Positions 21,225 through 33,117 of a DNA stretch of 64,000 bases are shown one piece after another (positions within the stretch are counted from its first letter, which is position 1; each line of letters starts with the position of its first letter). The position numbers and the translations under genes are program-made. Below the pieces are notes generated by a model. It saw only the letters and a list, made by a program, of their open reading frames with translations, searched no databases and was not told the DNA's origin. Source of the DNA: Otis tarda (lineage: Eukaryota; Chordata; Aves; Otidiformes; Otididae); contig CM048557.1 in the NCBI GenBank assembly GCA_026413225.1, positions 67,446,987 to 67,510,986 of the forward strand. The letters are read 5' to 3'.

Positions 21225-21421
21225 ACGAGAAAATGGCGGCCGGCGCCTTGGCGGCGGTGCCGGCGGGCGCCGGCAGGGGGCGCCGCGGGGCGGGGCGGGG
21301 CGGGCCGCGGTGCGGCTGCGCGGCGGCGGGCGCGTCCGGTCCGGTCCCGGCGGTGAATGATCGCGCCCGGCATCCCCCGCGCCGCTCCCGGCCCCGCCGC
21401 GGCTCGCCCGGCCCCGCCGCC
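21225..21421 (+). promoter_or_regulatory. CNIH1: CNIH1 promoter / 5' UTR inside a CpG island
   Basis: Very GC- and CpG-rich sequence immediately before the CNIH1 start; the island continues through exon 1 into intron 1 to about 21780. It contains a YY1-like AAAATGGCGGC (21230-21240) and overlapping GC boxes of the GGGGCGGGG type (about 21287-21304). No TATA box is seen. YY1 motifs often lie just downstream of the start site in TATA-less promoters, so transcription may begin close to 21230. That position is inferred. Confidence 0.7.
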
Positions 21422-24400
21422 ATGGCCTTCACCTTCGCCGCCTTCTGCTACATGCTGGCGCTGCTGCTCACCGCCGCCCTCATCTTCTTCGCCATCTGGC
21501 ATGTGAGTGCGTGTCGGGGCGGGGGGGGAGCGGCCTGAAGGGCCGGTGTCCCGCGTCCCGCCCCTCGCCGGGCCCAGAGCGGGATCCTGCCGGTGCGGCC
21601 CGTTTCCCGTGGAGCCGCCGCTCCCCGGGCTGCGGTCCGTGCCGCGGGGGCCGGGGCGGTGTCCGCCCGCTGCTGGGGGGGGCCTATGGCCTCCTTTGCG
21701 GCGGGAGGGGTTTTCCCGCTCTTTGTGTCGGTGCCGGGCGGTTTGAAGAGCGACCGGACCCGGTGGGGGGGCGCAGCTGAGGTGTCGCGTCTGGCCCCCG
21801 CCGTCATCGGTGTCTTCAGGTGGAAATCGGGCAGTGCTTGTCTGTGAATAAAAATACTTTTCGAGCTCTGGCATAAGATCCATCGATTTTATTAAATAAT
21901 ATTTTAAATAAGTGCAGCCTTTTTAGAATAGCGGTTGAAAATTTTTTTAGTCTGAAGTCTTGGCTGCTTATTTAACAGAAATAATGAGTTAAGTGTTGCG
22001 CTCTTTATATTGAGACTTAATTCTCGAGATTTTAAAATTGTTATTTTTTTGAGAGTTTTCCCTCTTGAGCCCGGCGCAGGCAGAGGTAGCGGAGCGGGAG
22101 CCTGCCTTGGATGGGCTGCGGGACGCTGCGCTGGGAGAGGACGCGAGAGGGATGTCGTTCTTGGCACCGTGTCCAGCTCCACGGTTGTCCTTAACAAAAA
22201 CTGTTCTGTGGTCGTGGCGGCCCTGTCCTGTGAGCGTACTGGGGTTTGTCCTGAACGCAGACGAACCTCCCTGTGAATCGGGCTGTCTTAAGACTTTTTT
22301 TTCATGTTTGGTGAGGTATTTGTTCTGTAGGCGTGGCTTTGGTTGTGCTTTATGCTGCATCTTTGATTTTCATGGCATGAAAAGGCCAAATATACACAGG
22401 GGTTTTTATGGATGCGCCTTTTGACATATGGGCAGGGTTTGAGAGCAACCATTTGGCTGCTTTTAAGATGGCTGTTGCTTTTTCTTCGTTAATGAACCCC
22501 GTGTCAGGTTCCATCTGGCAACTGGAGAGTGGCTTGTGGCATTTGGGGTGGGCGCACAGAGGGGGTCTGTGCACAGCGAGCGGGGTTGAAAACCGCTGAC
22601 AGGGACACGTGAAATTCCTTGCTGGTGGGGAGGTGAAGAGGCAGAGTGTGGGCAGAGGCCTCTGAACGCCCGCACATCTGCTGCTTTCTTGTTTGTATAA
22701 CCTATTTCAAATGTGCCTCACCTGTGGGTTTATGACTTTAGAAGAAATTTTATAAATTTAGAAGAAATTATGTTCCCAAATAGGCTGTTAGCAGTTGAAC
22801 TTATGGCTCTGTACCAAAATGTCACTTTTCATGGATAAAATATGTTGTTGCTTCTGAACTGAAGGGTCACAACTGTTTCCTTTTTTTCCTAGATTATAGC
22901 TTTTGATGAACTGAAGACCGATTACAAGAATCCCATAGACCAATGTAACACACTCAATCCTGTAAGTTGCGTGCTAAACGTTTTTAAAATAAATGTGCGT
23001 AAAGTGATTGGGTTTCGTGTTTTCTTGCTATAATCGAACTAGCAAATAGAATTGCATCTGGGTTGAGCAAAACTAGCTGTTGGATAGACGTTCTAGGGAA
23101 AATTCTTTATCTGATTCTTTACTTTCAAGTTGAATATTCTGACTGTTATTAATCTGCTGATGATCTTGTCAGCTGTCGTACTAACATTCTTTCAATCTGC
23201 TTTCTACGTTTTTCGGCACAAAGACAGTTGAAAAGGTCAAAAAGATTAAAAGAGTCAAAATTGCATTAAAGGTGTGTACTGCTTTTCAGTTTAACGTTTT
23301 TAATGCCACTTCCCTTTCATTTTGTTAGGAACATTTGTAATACTATTAAGCTGTTTCGTTTAGTGTGCCTGTTCATCTGCTTGTTATTCGTTTGTTGGGG
23401 TTTATAACGACTTCATGAATTTCCATACTTTGTGCAAACCAATTTTGCTTGCTTACCCAGTGAAGTGGGGAAAACTGTTACATGCCTGTTGCACGTCCTT
23501 TTGATGAGCTGGAGGAACTCCAGGTAGAAATAAATAGTCCTTTTCCAGCAAGATTTGTTGAACCCTGAGTTTATAGGAGACCGGTTGTTTTTTTAAGGAT
23601 TGGCCAGGTAAATTCAGATCTCGTTTGAGGATTTAGGTGGGCTTAACATGATAGGCAGTATCGTCACTTCTTTGTTCAGCATTCTGGGATCAGGGATGTA
23701 TCTTGGTGTCCTCTCTTGGATGCAAGTCTGATACTCCCTGGTTTGTGAAAAGAATTTCAGACAAACTATTTGCTTGCGTCTGTAGCAGCCCCATAATAAA
23801 AGGGATGCTCGTTAAAGAGCATGTAGTTTGATACAGCAGGTTTTTCGTGCATTTCTCATTGTTTTTACTTTGGCTTGGTGAGCCCAGGCTGAGGTAGAAT
23901 GCAGGGGGCAGCACAGCAGTGTGGCCTGAACTGTAACTTTATTGTGTTTTGAAGAGTTAAGTGAATTATACAAATGAAAAATGAATTTACGGTAGCTGGG
24001 GGGGGGAATAAATGCGTGTTAGACATGCAACCTGTAAATTGACAGCGAGTATTACAGCATGTGCGCAGGAGGGGAGGAGAAGAGGTGACAGGCAGCGGAT
24101 TGCATCTCAGAGTGAGGTTTGCTGCTCAGGTAGCTGCGCATCTAACAGTTTCCCTTGCTTGGTCCGTTCTACGGTCATTTCTGCTACAGTATGGGGAAAG
24201 GCAAATTCTCATTACATTTATGCATTATGATCTTATCGCAACCTTTGAAGTATTATAATGTGCATGTTTAACACAAATATTAACCTTCTGTTAACCCCCA
24301 TGCATGTAGTGTTTCTTTACATGATAGCTTTATGAACTGAAAATATTAAATAACTTAATATTTGCTGTTCTTGTGAAAGTAGATTGGCCACTAAAAGTGA

Positions 24401-27400
24401 AGTTAAGATCCAGACTCTTGAGGGGATCTGGTAAAAGGTGCTGGACCAACACACTGCAGTGTTGTTTTCCTGAGCAGAGAGTCAAAAATCTTGGTAGGAA
24501 TTGAGACACATCAGGAGAAAGATTAGCCCAAAATAGTAACTGCTTAGTACACTGTTGATGCCTTCTCTTCCCCGCTCCTATTATAGTCATATCTCTTCTC
24601 AGCAACGAGATTTCTTCCTCCCTCGCTTCTCTGATAAATGTCATGGTAGAATATGATGCGGTTCGTTTTCCTTTAGGACAGGCAGGGAGGATAAAGTGTG
24701 GTAGATTTGAAAGAGAGAGGTATTCTGCCGTGGGAGTAGGGTGTAATAAACAACGTAAAGGAAAATCTGTTTTGAGAGGTGTAGTTAAATAAACTACAGA
24801 TTTTCAGACCTGGTAAATCTGTCTCAGCGGGCTGCCAAATGCATTGTGTTTTGGATAGGGTGGTGGTTGTTCTGCTGTAAATAATTGCCAAGTTGTGAAT
24901 GGTAAGTATACAAAGAGGGATCTGGACAGAAGTATTTACTTGAAACATTTCATGTATGACAGCTTTTTTTTTGTTGATGGTTTGACGCAAGTTTGTTTGA
25001 TATTCTCCATTTAGAGAAGCAGAATGTTGTAGCAAAGTAGGTGGTGAGAATGTCTGTTTGGTGGTGGGTTTTAGATTTCTAGGAAGGTATTATTGGGGAA
25101 GTATCTGCTTAGAGAGAATGAAAAACATTGTAAGACACAGATACCTTAGTGTTGTCATCCCATGCAACGTTAGTCGTATCCCACGAAGAGGGACAGAGTG
25201 TGTGGGGTGTGTGTATGCGTACACACACACAGACAGTTGGAGTCCTTAGGCAGAAATGGAGTATTTTCCATGAGGAGATGTTTTAGTGGTCCTGAGTTGA
25301 GAAGTCAGAAGCGTACAGATTTGCTTCTTTCTGAATTGCATGGTAAAGGAGTAAATGATGTCACGTTGGGGTCACTTGTTTTAGAAAATTTTACTTTTTT
25401 GGCAGGTGTGAGACTTTGCTGGCTCTCTGCATGCGTTTAATCTCTGTATCTCTCCATGATTCCTATTAATACGCTAATAGTACCTGGCATCTCACGCTTC
25501 CCGTGGTTTCGTAGTAAACTGATAATGAGCTCTGTGGGCTTCTGCTGGAAAGCATGATGCTCTCAAGCATGCGTGTTGGGTACTTGTGGAGGAAAAGGAA
25601 GCTGGCTCACGCGCCCCGAAGCGTATGCGCATAGCTGCTGCGGTGCCCCCCTGCGCTGCCGGCAGCACAGCCCTGTCTCTGCGCGGACCCCTGTGCGTAG
25701 CCGTGTGACTGCTGGTTTGGTTTGATAAAGCTCTGCCTGGGATATTACATTTTGGCAATACTTTGAATTTTAAAAATTATGTATGGATGAATAACCAAAA
25801 CGAAGCTGTAAAGTAGGAAACCCCAAAACATCTTTTTGCTTATAAAGCGTTACATGGAGCATGTTTCCTACGGATATTTCTCTGTTGCATGAGCAGAAAT
25901 ATCTCTATGATCTCTTCTGTTACGAAGGTCATGTATAAAGCGTGGAATCTGATAACAGTGCACTTAATTTAATAGAAGCAATAAAAAAAAGCTATTGATC
26001 TGAGCATTTAATTTTGTAAATTTTTCTTCTTGGTTCATGAACATCACGTGAAGGCAGCAAGGCACGTACTGCTGGTTGCTGTTTTCACTTTCTGCAGTCT
26101 TGTTAGTGTTTTGTTTTGTTTTTTTTTTTAAAGAATAGTTTTTCAAACAATAGCTTACCTCCAAAATAGATTAAACACCACACATTTTGCTTTGAGTAAT
26201 CAAAAATCCTAACTCCTGTTTTTCTTTTCCAGCTTGTACTTCCAGAGTACCTCATCCATGCATTCTTCTGTGTTATGTTTCTCTGTGCAGCAGAGTGGCT
26301 TACACTGGGTCTCAATATGCCTTTGTTGGCTTATCATATTTGGAGGTAATACTGACGAGTCTGGCGTCTCTGTGCTCTGTTAATCGTTATCATTCTCCCA
26401 TTGCAGTGCTGCCCATTAAGTGTTCTGTGTCTTTGGCAAATAAAGATGCTTTCTGATGCGACACTGAGAAAGTTAGTGGCTATAAAATGAGAACCATCAC
26501 TTTGCTTTCTCTGTCGTTTTTATTTGTTATTCTCTTGTGCTGCGCAAGAACCGAGTTGTGTTGTGTGCGTGGAAGGCAGCCGGCATGTCAAAGCTGTACT
26601 GAGGCTGCAGATTCCCGGTGTGGATTGCCAGCAGCAGTGGCAATCCTGCTTTCCTCCTGCCACTAAGACATGGGCACCACCTCTCCTTCTGCTGGTATTA
26701 GAGCTGTGCAGGGAGGAAATGCTCATACTTTTGCTGGTAGCCCACATTAAACTGCAATTTCAGGACGGTTTTGTGAGTATTCCTTCAGCATGGTAACCAG
26801 CATGCGTTGTATGTAGGTTATGTAGGATTGTACATTGGTCTCTTCTCCAGCTTTTCCAACCCTTTCATAAGGAATCCCATTTTTCATTTATTTCTAAATG
26901 TGCCCTATTTCCTTTTGGTATACCGGAGTTCAGCACGGTTTAAGGCTGAGGTGAGCTGTCGCGGCACCGTCTGTGAAATCCCTTCCGTAGGCAGGTTTAG
27001 TTTGGAGCTGTGTGTTGCCTTGGCGGTTCGCCAGCTCCTACATGGAGCTGACGGACTTTGCTGTAAGGGGCGCGATTCCTTGTCTCGGTCCCGGTATTAC
27101 TTGGCAGGTGGGGGACAGGAACCAATGTTTGCCATTGCCGTCACCACAAAACTAACTGTCATCACTTTCAGGTACATGAGTAGACCTGTGATGAGTGGCC
27201 CTGGTCTGTACGATCCTACAACCATCATGAATGCAGATATTTTAGCCTATTGCCAGAAAGAAGGATGGTGCAAATTAGCGTTCTACCTTCTATCATTTTT
27301 TTACTACCTATATGGGTAAGTGTTTTTCCTGTCTCCCATCTAATTTTCAGTCTGAAATTTCGGGCTCAGCGCACAAGAGAAATTTTGTACGTAGGACTCT

Positions 27401-28138
27401 ATGTAGTGCCAACTTTCCCAAAAAAGAATCAACAGTCACCATTTATTGTGTTTTAAAACACAAGTCTTAATTTGGTTGGAATTACTAATTTGGATCTGTA
27501 TGCCATGACTGGAGATTTGAAAGCTCCAAGCTTTTCTTCTTTTAAGCGTAACGTAATAACCACCTCTAGTATTTTAATTAAGAAGCCGGAACAGTAATAT
27601 TTCCTGAGTAAGTAGGTGTTTTGATGTAAATGGGATTTTTGTTGAAGTAAAAGGTAGAAGAGTCATTCAAAGAGTGAAATGGGGTGGGATTCTCAAAAGC
27701 CAGTGCCACCACCCGGTTCCTGCTCCCAGTGCTTCCCTGTTCCACGCTGCTCTGAGTGGGGTGGTGTGGGAAGCGGCGTGCAGCCGCCTCCTTCCCCTCG
27801 GCACGCTGCGCTTCTTCCAGCGCGGCTGGAATAGTTCAGGCTTTTGACGTAGGCGTCGTGTTCGTGCAGGGCTCCCTGTTACGGTGTCTCTTGGCACAGT
27901 GACCACTGGTGGCTGCATCAGGTCATGTCTTGCTTTATAAAACCTTTGACCTTTGAAGGTCCCTTCCAACCCTAACCATTCTATGATTCTGCGTGTGTTG
28001 TGTAAAATACTCAGTCACACAGATTTGTTCCGTAGAATACGTGACTGTATAATTAAATGCGTAATGCTGATCAAAATGGTGCATCTTAATGTTTTTATTT
28101 TGTTTTCCAGCATGATTTATGTTCTGGTGAGCTCTTAA
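21422..28138 (+). CDS. CNIH1: Protein cornichon homolog 1, complete
   Basis: ER cargo receptor for COPII export; the fly founder exports a TGF-alpha-like ligand and CNIH2/3 are AMPA-receptor auxiliary subunits (family knowledge). Exons: 21422-21502, 22893-22961, 26233-26345, 27172-27315 and 28111-28138, all GT-AG, total 435 nt including TAA, giving 144 residues as in mammalian CNIH1. The protein starts [16 protein letters not shown], with a first membrane helix at about residues 8-27. It then carries the cornichon signature [18 protein letters not shown], further hydrophobic helices in the last three exons, and ends GMIYVLVSS. The start has an excellent context (GCCGCCATGG). It lacks the 16-residue loop of CNIH2/3 unless the candidate cassette at 23224-23271 is used. 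An in-frame upstream ATG exists at 21233. CNIH4 and CNIH2/3 are excluded by the [18 protein letters not shown] stretch. Confidence 0.98.
23224..23271 (+). other. CNIH1: Candidate in-frame cassette exon in CNIH1 intron 2
   Basis: A 48-nt segment flanked by AG (23222-23223) and a GTGTGT donor (from 23272). Upstream are a perfect TACTAAC branch motif (23179-23185) and a pyrimidine-rich tract. It is open in the phase required by both neighbouring exons (phase 0/0) and encodes [20 protein letters not shown]2 and CNIH3 differ from CNIH1 by a 16-residue insertion at exactly this junction. The segment resembles that loop: basic, with E-[RK]-[LV]-K-x-I-x-R spacing and Lys before the shared LV-PEY. The acceptor is weak at -3 (A), and a second AG four bases downstream would give a 44-nt frame-shifting version. 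Usage is inferred. Confidence 0.55.
27945..27991 (+). mobile_element. CR1 LINE 3'-end fragment in CNIH1 intron 4
   Basis: Contains the characteristic CR1 tail: CTTTGAAGGTCCCTTCCAA followed by CCATTCTATGATTCTG. The GC-rich sequence before it (about 27680-27930) may be a diverged part of the same or another element, but I could not show this. Confidence 0.8.
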
Positions 28139-29005
28139 GAAGACATTCAGCAAGCTGTGTTCCAGTTAAGTGCATGCAAAAGCCACAAAACATGGATTCT
28201 TTACGACAAGAACCTCGTACCAAGATTAAATACGGAATCTGATGATTACGTTTGCGTTAGAAAAACAATGACTCCCCTATTTTTAAAAGATTTCCACATT
28301 TTATACTTGTGGAAAGACTGTTTTCTTATATTTTACCGGGACACTGAGATTAAAGAATTACATGTAAATTAATACAAAAGTTACTGGGTTTTGAAAAGTT
28401 TTGACTTTGCACTCCATAAGGAACAGCCATAATCTTCCAGTAGGGATTTGTGACTGACTAGCCTTAGTACACTAGAGATTTGCTTTAGGCTGGGCTTCGT
28501 AGCGGCTCCTCTGGACTTGCGTATCCCACTCTAACCGTAAACCGGCTGTAGGTGCCGAGTGCTTGGAAGTGCTGCGTGCTCTACTTGTAGGCAGCGTTGG
28601 TCTTGAGAGATGAATTCATGGACACGATTGCAAAAATAGGAGTTCTTGTTTTGGTTTATTTTATGATATTTTTTTCTATCTGGTTGGTCTCTCCCTGTAT
28701 ATGCATGGTTCAGAGACTTCTGTATCTTCACAGAACATTAGCCTTGCTTTAATCTCAAGCATACGTCATTGTGATAGGAGAAGTTGAATTGTCCATGGCG
28801 GAATGAATTTAAATTATGATTATTTTTTTTTTACATGTCTGTGCTGTTTTATTAACTAACAGACAAACTACAACATTTATCAAGTCCAGTGATGAAAATA
28901 CTCGTAAGAGTAATACTACAGACCTTTTCAAAGCAGTAAGCGAGATTGTGAAACTGCCCTGCTGTTCCTTAGTGCAATAAATAATAAAAAGAAATCTCAA
29001 ATTCA
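28139..29005 (+). other. CNIH1: CNIH1 3' UTR
   Basis: Non-coding sequence from the TAA to just past two closely spaced AATAAA signals. No further open exon is seen. A 17-T run at 29151-29167 lies downstream of the likely cleavage site. Confidence 0.65.
28976..28988 (+). terminator. CNIH1: Tandem poly(A) signals of CNIH1
   Basis: AATAAA occurs at 28976-28981 and again at 28983-28988, with T/G-rich sequence (CCTTGTTTTGTTTTT) about 40 nt further on. This is a convincing 3' end for CNIH1. Confidence 0.7.
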
Positions 29006-32000
29006 GAAACACTTATTTTTACCTGGTGCCTTGTTTTGTTTTTAAATTGAACAGACACTTGCCGTATTCATCTGTTTGTTTTATGATGGATAATTGCATT
29101 ACCTTTTAAAAATAGAATATATCTGGAAAAGGGAAGCTCCGATTTCCTGCTTTTTTTTTTTTTTTTTCACGGATTTACGGATAAACAGTAGGTGGGGCAG
29201 GAGGAAGATGTTCAGCTAAGCTGATAATAACCATTGAATTGTGACTGCGAACAGCTGCTTAATTTAGGAGTAATAATTAGGAATCTTTTTCATTTACCCA
29301 TGCTGGAGAATAATGAATAATTTCCCAGTTCTAGTAAAACATTTTTGTATAAAACTGTGTATTTGTTCACTTTGGGTCTCTCGGGCATCAGATGCAAGAA
29401 AAGTCGTACGAGTGGCTGCACTGGGTTCGACCAGAAACCCAGCTGCTCCAGTACTGGTGTGCTGGCAGTGCCAGCGGCTAAGGAAGAAGCCTGTGAAACG
29501 GGGCAGGTATTGAATATCTCTGCTGGAGTAGTGGCAGAATGCGTTTTGGAACCTGCCTGTTCCAGATCTCCTGAGCTAGAGCTTTGGCATTTTAAACAGC
29601 CCTTGAGTAGCTTTTCTTCCTTTAATTCAGTTGCTTTTTGAGCACTTTTATACCTGTAAAGTGTGGAAGCTACCCTGAGACAGTGGGTTCTGCAATGGAA
29701 CTACTTGGTATATACAAAATACTTGTTTACAAGTTCTGCTGGGCTTCATTTGGTGCCTCTAAGCTCTTATTTTTTGAGGCATATTGAAAATTTCCCCTTT
29801 TCCACCTTATTTATGCTGGACGTGATTGAATAGATCTTCATCGTGTCGTCTTTCAAAGCGGAGTCGTCTTAATCTCTTCTTGATTGGACAGCCTTCCGTA
29901 GCTTTGTGATTATCCTTTCTCCTCCACAAATTTTTGTTTTCTAAGCTACTGTCATCGCACAAGATTTGGGTGCCCAGGGGATTTAGAGCAGCGGTTTCCT
30001 GCTCTCTGCTTCTGAATTCCTCTCCTCTCTTTACAATGTACTAGGGGTTTGAGAATTCAGACTGTGATAACTTCAAATTCTCTTTCCTAAATAATGACAC
30101 CTGACAGCTTATTCTGATGTATATAAAATTGTTTTTCTCATGTGTTTCTTCTTTGCATTTATTGACCCTTAATTTCCCATGCCATCGTTGCTCAAGCATT
30201 CAGCATTACAAGATTTATATTTTTCCTGACTGTCCCAAAACGTTTGCAGCACTTGCAGGCGTTACCTCGTGGCCCTTGTTTTCTGTGCAAAGGCGCGGGT
30301 TCCAACCCGCGCACCTCTGGAGCTCTGCGAGGAGCCCCTCCTCACCAAAACCGCGTTGCTCCTCTTCGGCAATCCCTTTCCATCAGTTATCTGGCAAGAG
30401 CATTTGCTTCCTCATAGAATAATAATTTTGAGGTTTTAGCAAAATAATTTTTGAAAGGCTTTTTGGAAACTTGGGAATATTGTTCCTGTTGGATCGTTTT
30501 TATTTTCCTGCTGTTTAGTACCTTCAGAGACTATGGTAAGACAGGACTTCAGCCTGCATAAGCAAAACTAATTAACTCATTTTTTTTGTGTTTGTATATT
30601 TATTAATCTGTTATGGAAATTAGACTTACTGGCTCATAGCCCCTTGCTCTTCTTGCCTTCTAAAAAAATCCCTCACTCCCTTGGTACTTGGGCTGATTTA
30701 AGCCAAGTTACACAGCAGAATAAACAATGCAGGATTTCCTGAGTTCAACTGGGAAAAAAACCCCAAACCTTCTGAAACCTCCCTCCAGCTGTGGAGTGGC
30801 TTTAGCTGGGAACATTTCTCAAAATGTTTGCAACCCTTGCGCTGTCTTGTGGATCCACTGGCTTCACGCAGCAAGCATGAAAGTGCCCATCAGTTATCTG
30901 TACCCAGTGATGGACACCTCACATCCGAGTTTTACCAGAGCAGTCCTTGTGAAAGCAACTGACACGTGTGGAGACGTGCATACGATGCCTAGCTGGAGTA
31001 CGTCATTTTGTGTTCAAATTGTTGACGTGGTAATAACTGATTTTGGGAGTTCCAGGAGTCAAAATACTGTGGAGAAAATAAAGAACATTTCCCTCTCCCT
31101 ATCAGCAAGTTTCCAGCTAAGCTATCTGACAGATACTTAGTATCTGGTTACCTTCAGTTGCAAGGATTCAGTGTGGAAGAAGGGACAGACAGACACTTCT
31201 TTTTTCTGATTTATGTTTGAGTGTTGGGGAGTAGTGCTGGGGAAGGGACAATGCAAGTTTTGAGCAAAGTATTCTCTGAGTGGTTCCACGCTGTGGAAAC
31301 TGGGGAGACCTCCTGTTGTCTGCCTTAGGAGTGAAGGGAATAGCAGTAAGTGCTAACTAATCAGTAGAAATCACCTTTAAACATGCTTTACAGTGTTTGA
31401 GTTCAAACACGTTAACAGAAGCCTATAAATTTTAAAGATAGCAAAGCAGCGAGTTCTACTTCAACTCAAAGCCACTGGTGCTGCGGTGGAGTCTCACATC
31501 ACAACTTCTGACTTCAAGAGTTACTGAAACTTTATCAAAATACGGCGTAATTTATCAAAATACGGTGTCACTGTAGGCAATGGGGGAGCGTGGGCTCCAG
31601 TTTTGGGGGGCACAAGGTGACCCTCAGGGCAGGACAGCAGCGCTGCCTTGCTGGTTCTGGTACCGGATGGATAACCAGCTGGTTTTTATGAAGCACTTGG
31701 GGCAAGAAAGCACTTAGAGAATCAGCGACAAGGAAACAGGAGCTGGTGACAAGGCAGGAGGACAGTCAGGATGCTGACACTCAGCTGACAGCAACTGCGC
31801 AGCGAGTTCAGCCCGGAGGCAGCATTGCTCCGCTCCACTGTCTAACAGCGAAAGGCACGGCCTGGGTGACGCGGGATTTCTTCCCAGAGCCAAAACTTAC
31901 CTAACAGGGCGTCAGAGGGTACCTGAGCACTGAGGGGATGATCTTTGCTTCCTCAGAATAGGACAGAACTAGTTTAAGTGTTTTCTTCCGGAGTCTGTTC

Positions 32001-32099
32001 ATCTTCTCTGGTCTTTATGAGTGGATATGGTTAAACAGGAGGGATGTGGAGTGTTACAGGCATGTTGCGGTGAGAGTCTCTCCAGCCCACGGCTGAGTG
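29006..32099. other. Interval between the convergent CNIH1 and CDKN3 genes
   Basis: About 3 kb separating two tail-to-tail genes. It holds the 17-T run (29151-29167), a perfect 9-bp GC-rich inverted repeat (30293-30312) and a 20-bp direct repeat (31531-31570). One open frame with a genuine ATG (30727-31140, 137 codons) resembles nothing I know and has no supporting features. No RNA gene recognised. Confidence 0.5.
31531..31570. repeat. Tandem duplication of a 20-bp unit
   Basis: Two adjacent copies of a unit beginning TTTATCAAAATACGG (31531-31550 and 31551-31570), with a single-base difference in the GCG/GTG part and divergence in the last two bases. Confidence 0.8.
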
Positions 32100-33117
32100 T
32101 TTATTTGCTGTCTCTAGTGTCAGCACGCAGAACGGCTGTGCCAGAAACTCACCCACGCCGCCACAGCAGTGTCTCTTCCTACCGTATTGATTTAAAACCC
32201 CACCCGCTCGGTCTGTCACAGGTCTTCAGTGTAACACCTCCTTTTGGAGTGAGGGGTCTCATTCCTAAATACCACTGAACGCACAGAGCGGAACCGTGAC
32301 ATTTCAGAATGAGTTCTCACTGGTTCCTAAGGGGCGAGCACTCCAGCAGGAAAATTTTAATGCTTGACTTTCCCTTGGTTTAAAGCCAGAGCTGAGGGTT
32401 TTTTTATACAGTTCCAGTGACGTAATTTTTCTCTAGCTACATTATCCCAGCATGATTCTCTCAAAGGCAGTAGAGAAGGAGATATCCTTGACCTCGCCCC
32501 CTCTTCCTTCCCTACACACTGCAGTAGAAGCCAGCCTATTGGCACGGGAATTCTGCACTTAGCCGTGAGGAGTTACAGACTATTCTGTTTCCTCGCAGAC
32601 CCTGCCTTCACGTCCAAGCGCTTGTCCCAATTCTCACGCTACGTAGAACACAGACGAAGTAAAAATGAAATTCAGTCGCTGCCTTGACAGCCCGGTCTCC
32701 TTTCCATGTGGTGAGAACGCTGAAGCAGCCCGTAGGATGTCAACACGAAAACATCAGGGTACCAGTTCGACAGCAGCAGACGCGTGTGCTGTCAGTACCA
32801 AGTGATGGTAAACGTGGGGTAGATGTTGCGTACGAGTCGTTATATTGAAAACAAGCTCATTAGGCATGCAGGCCACCGGCAGAACAGTAATGAACACAAA
32901 TACACTTCCATGTGTTTTTAAGGCAGTGAGTATTAAAGACTGCCAAACAGTGGAAGATGCTGCGTGTCCCGTAGGATTTCCTCCCCCCACCCCAACACCT
33001 TACGCACAGATTTGGAAGCGAGCAGCTGTGTCACTTGGGCAGTAGCGACGAGAAACTGTAAGGGTCAGGTGCCTGACGCAGCCACGTAGACACGAAGATA
33101 CGCCGCGCCAGCACCTG
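32100..33117 (-). other. CDKN3: CDKN3 3' UTR (approximate)
   Basis: Sequence downstream of the CDKN3 stop on the minus strand. Candidate poly(A) hexamers on that strand are ATTAAA at 32356-32361 and AATAAA at 32100-32105, giving UTRs of roughly 0.75-1 kb. Which is used cannot be told from sequence. Confidence 0.4.

Noticed and set aside
21101-21883. 260-codon minus-strand open frame across the CNIH1 CpG island
   Set aside because: GC-rich islands are poor in stop codons. The product is Pro/Arg/Gly low complexity and antisense to CNIH1 exon 1.
30727-31140. 137-codon open frame with a genuine ATG between CNIH1 and CDKN3
   Set aside because: No family resemblance, no promoter-like sequence, and no poly(A) context tied to it. 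Left as chance unless transcripts are found.
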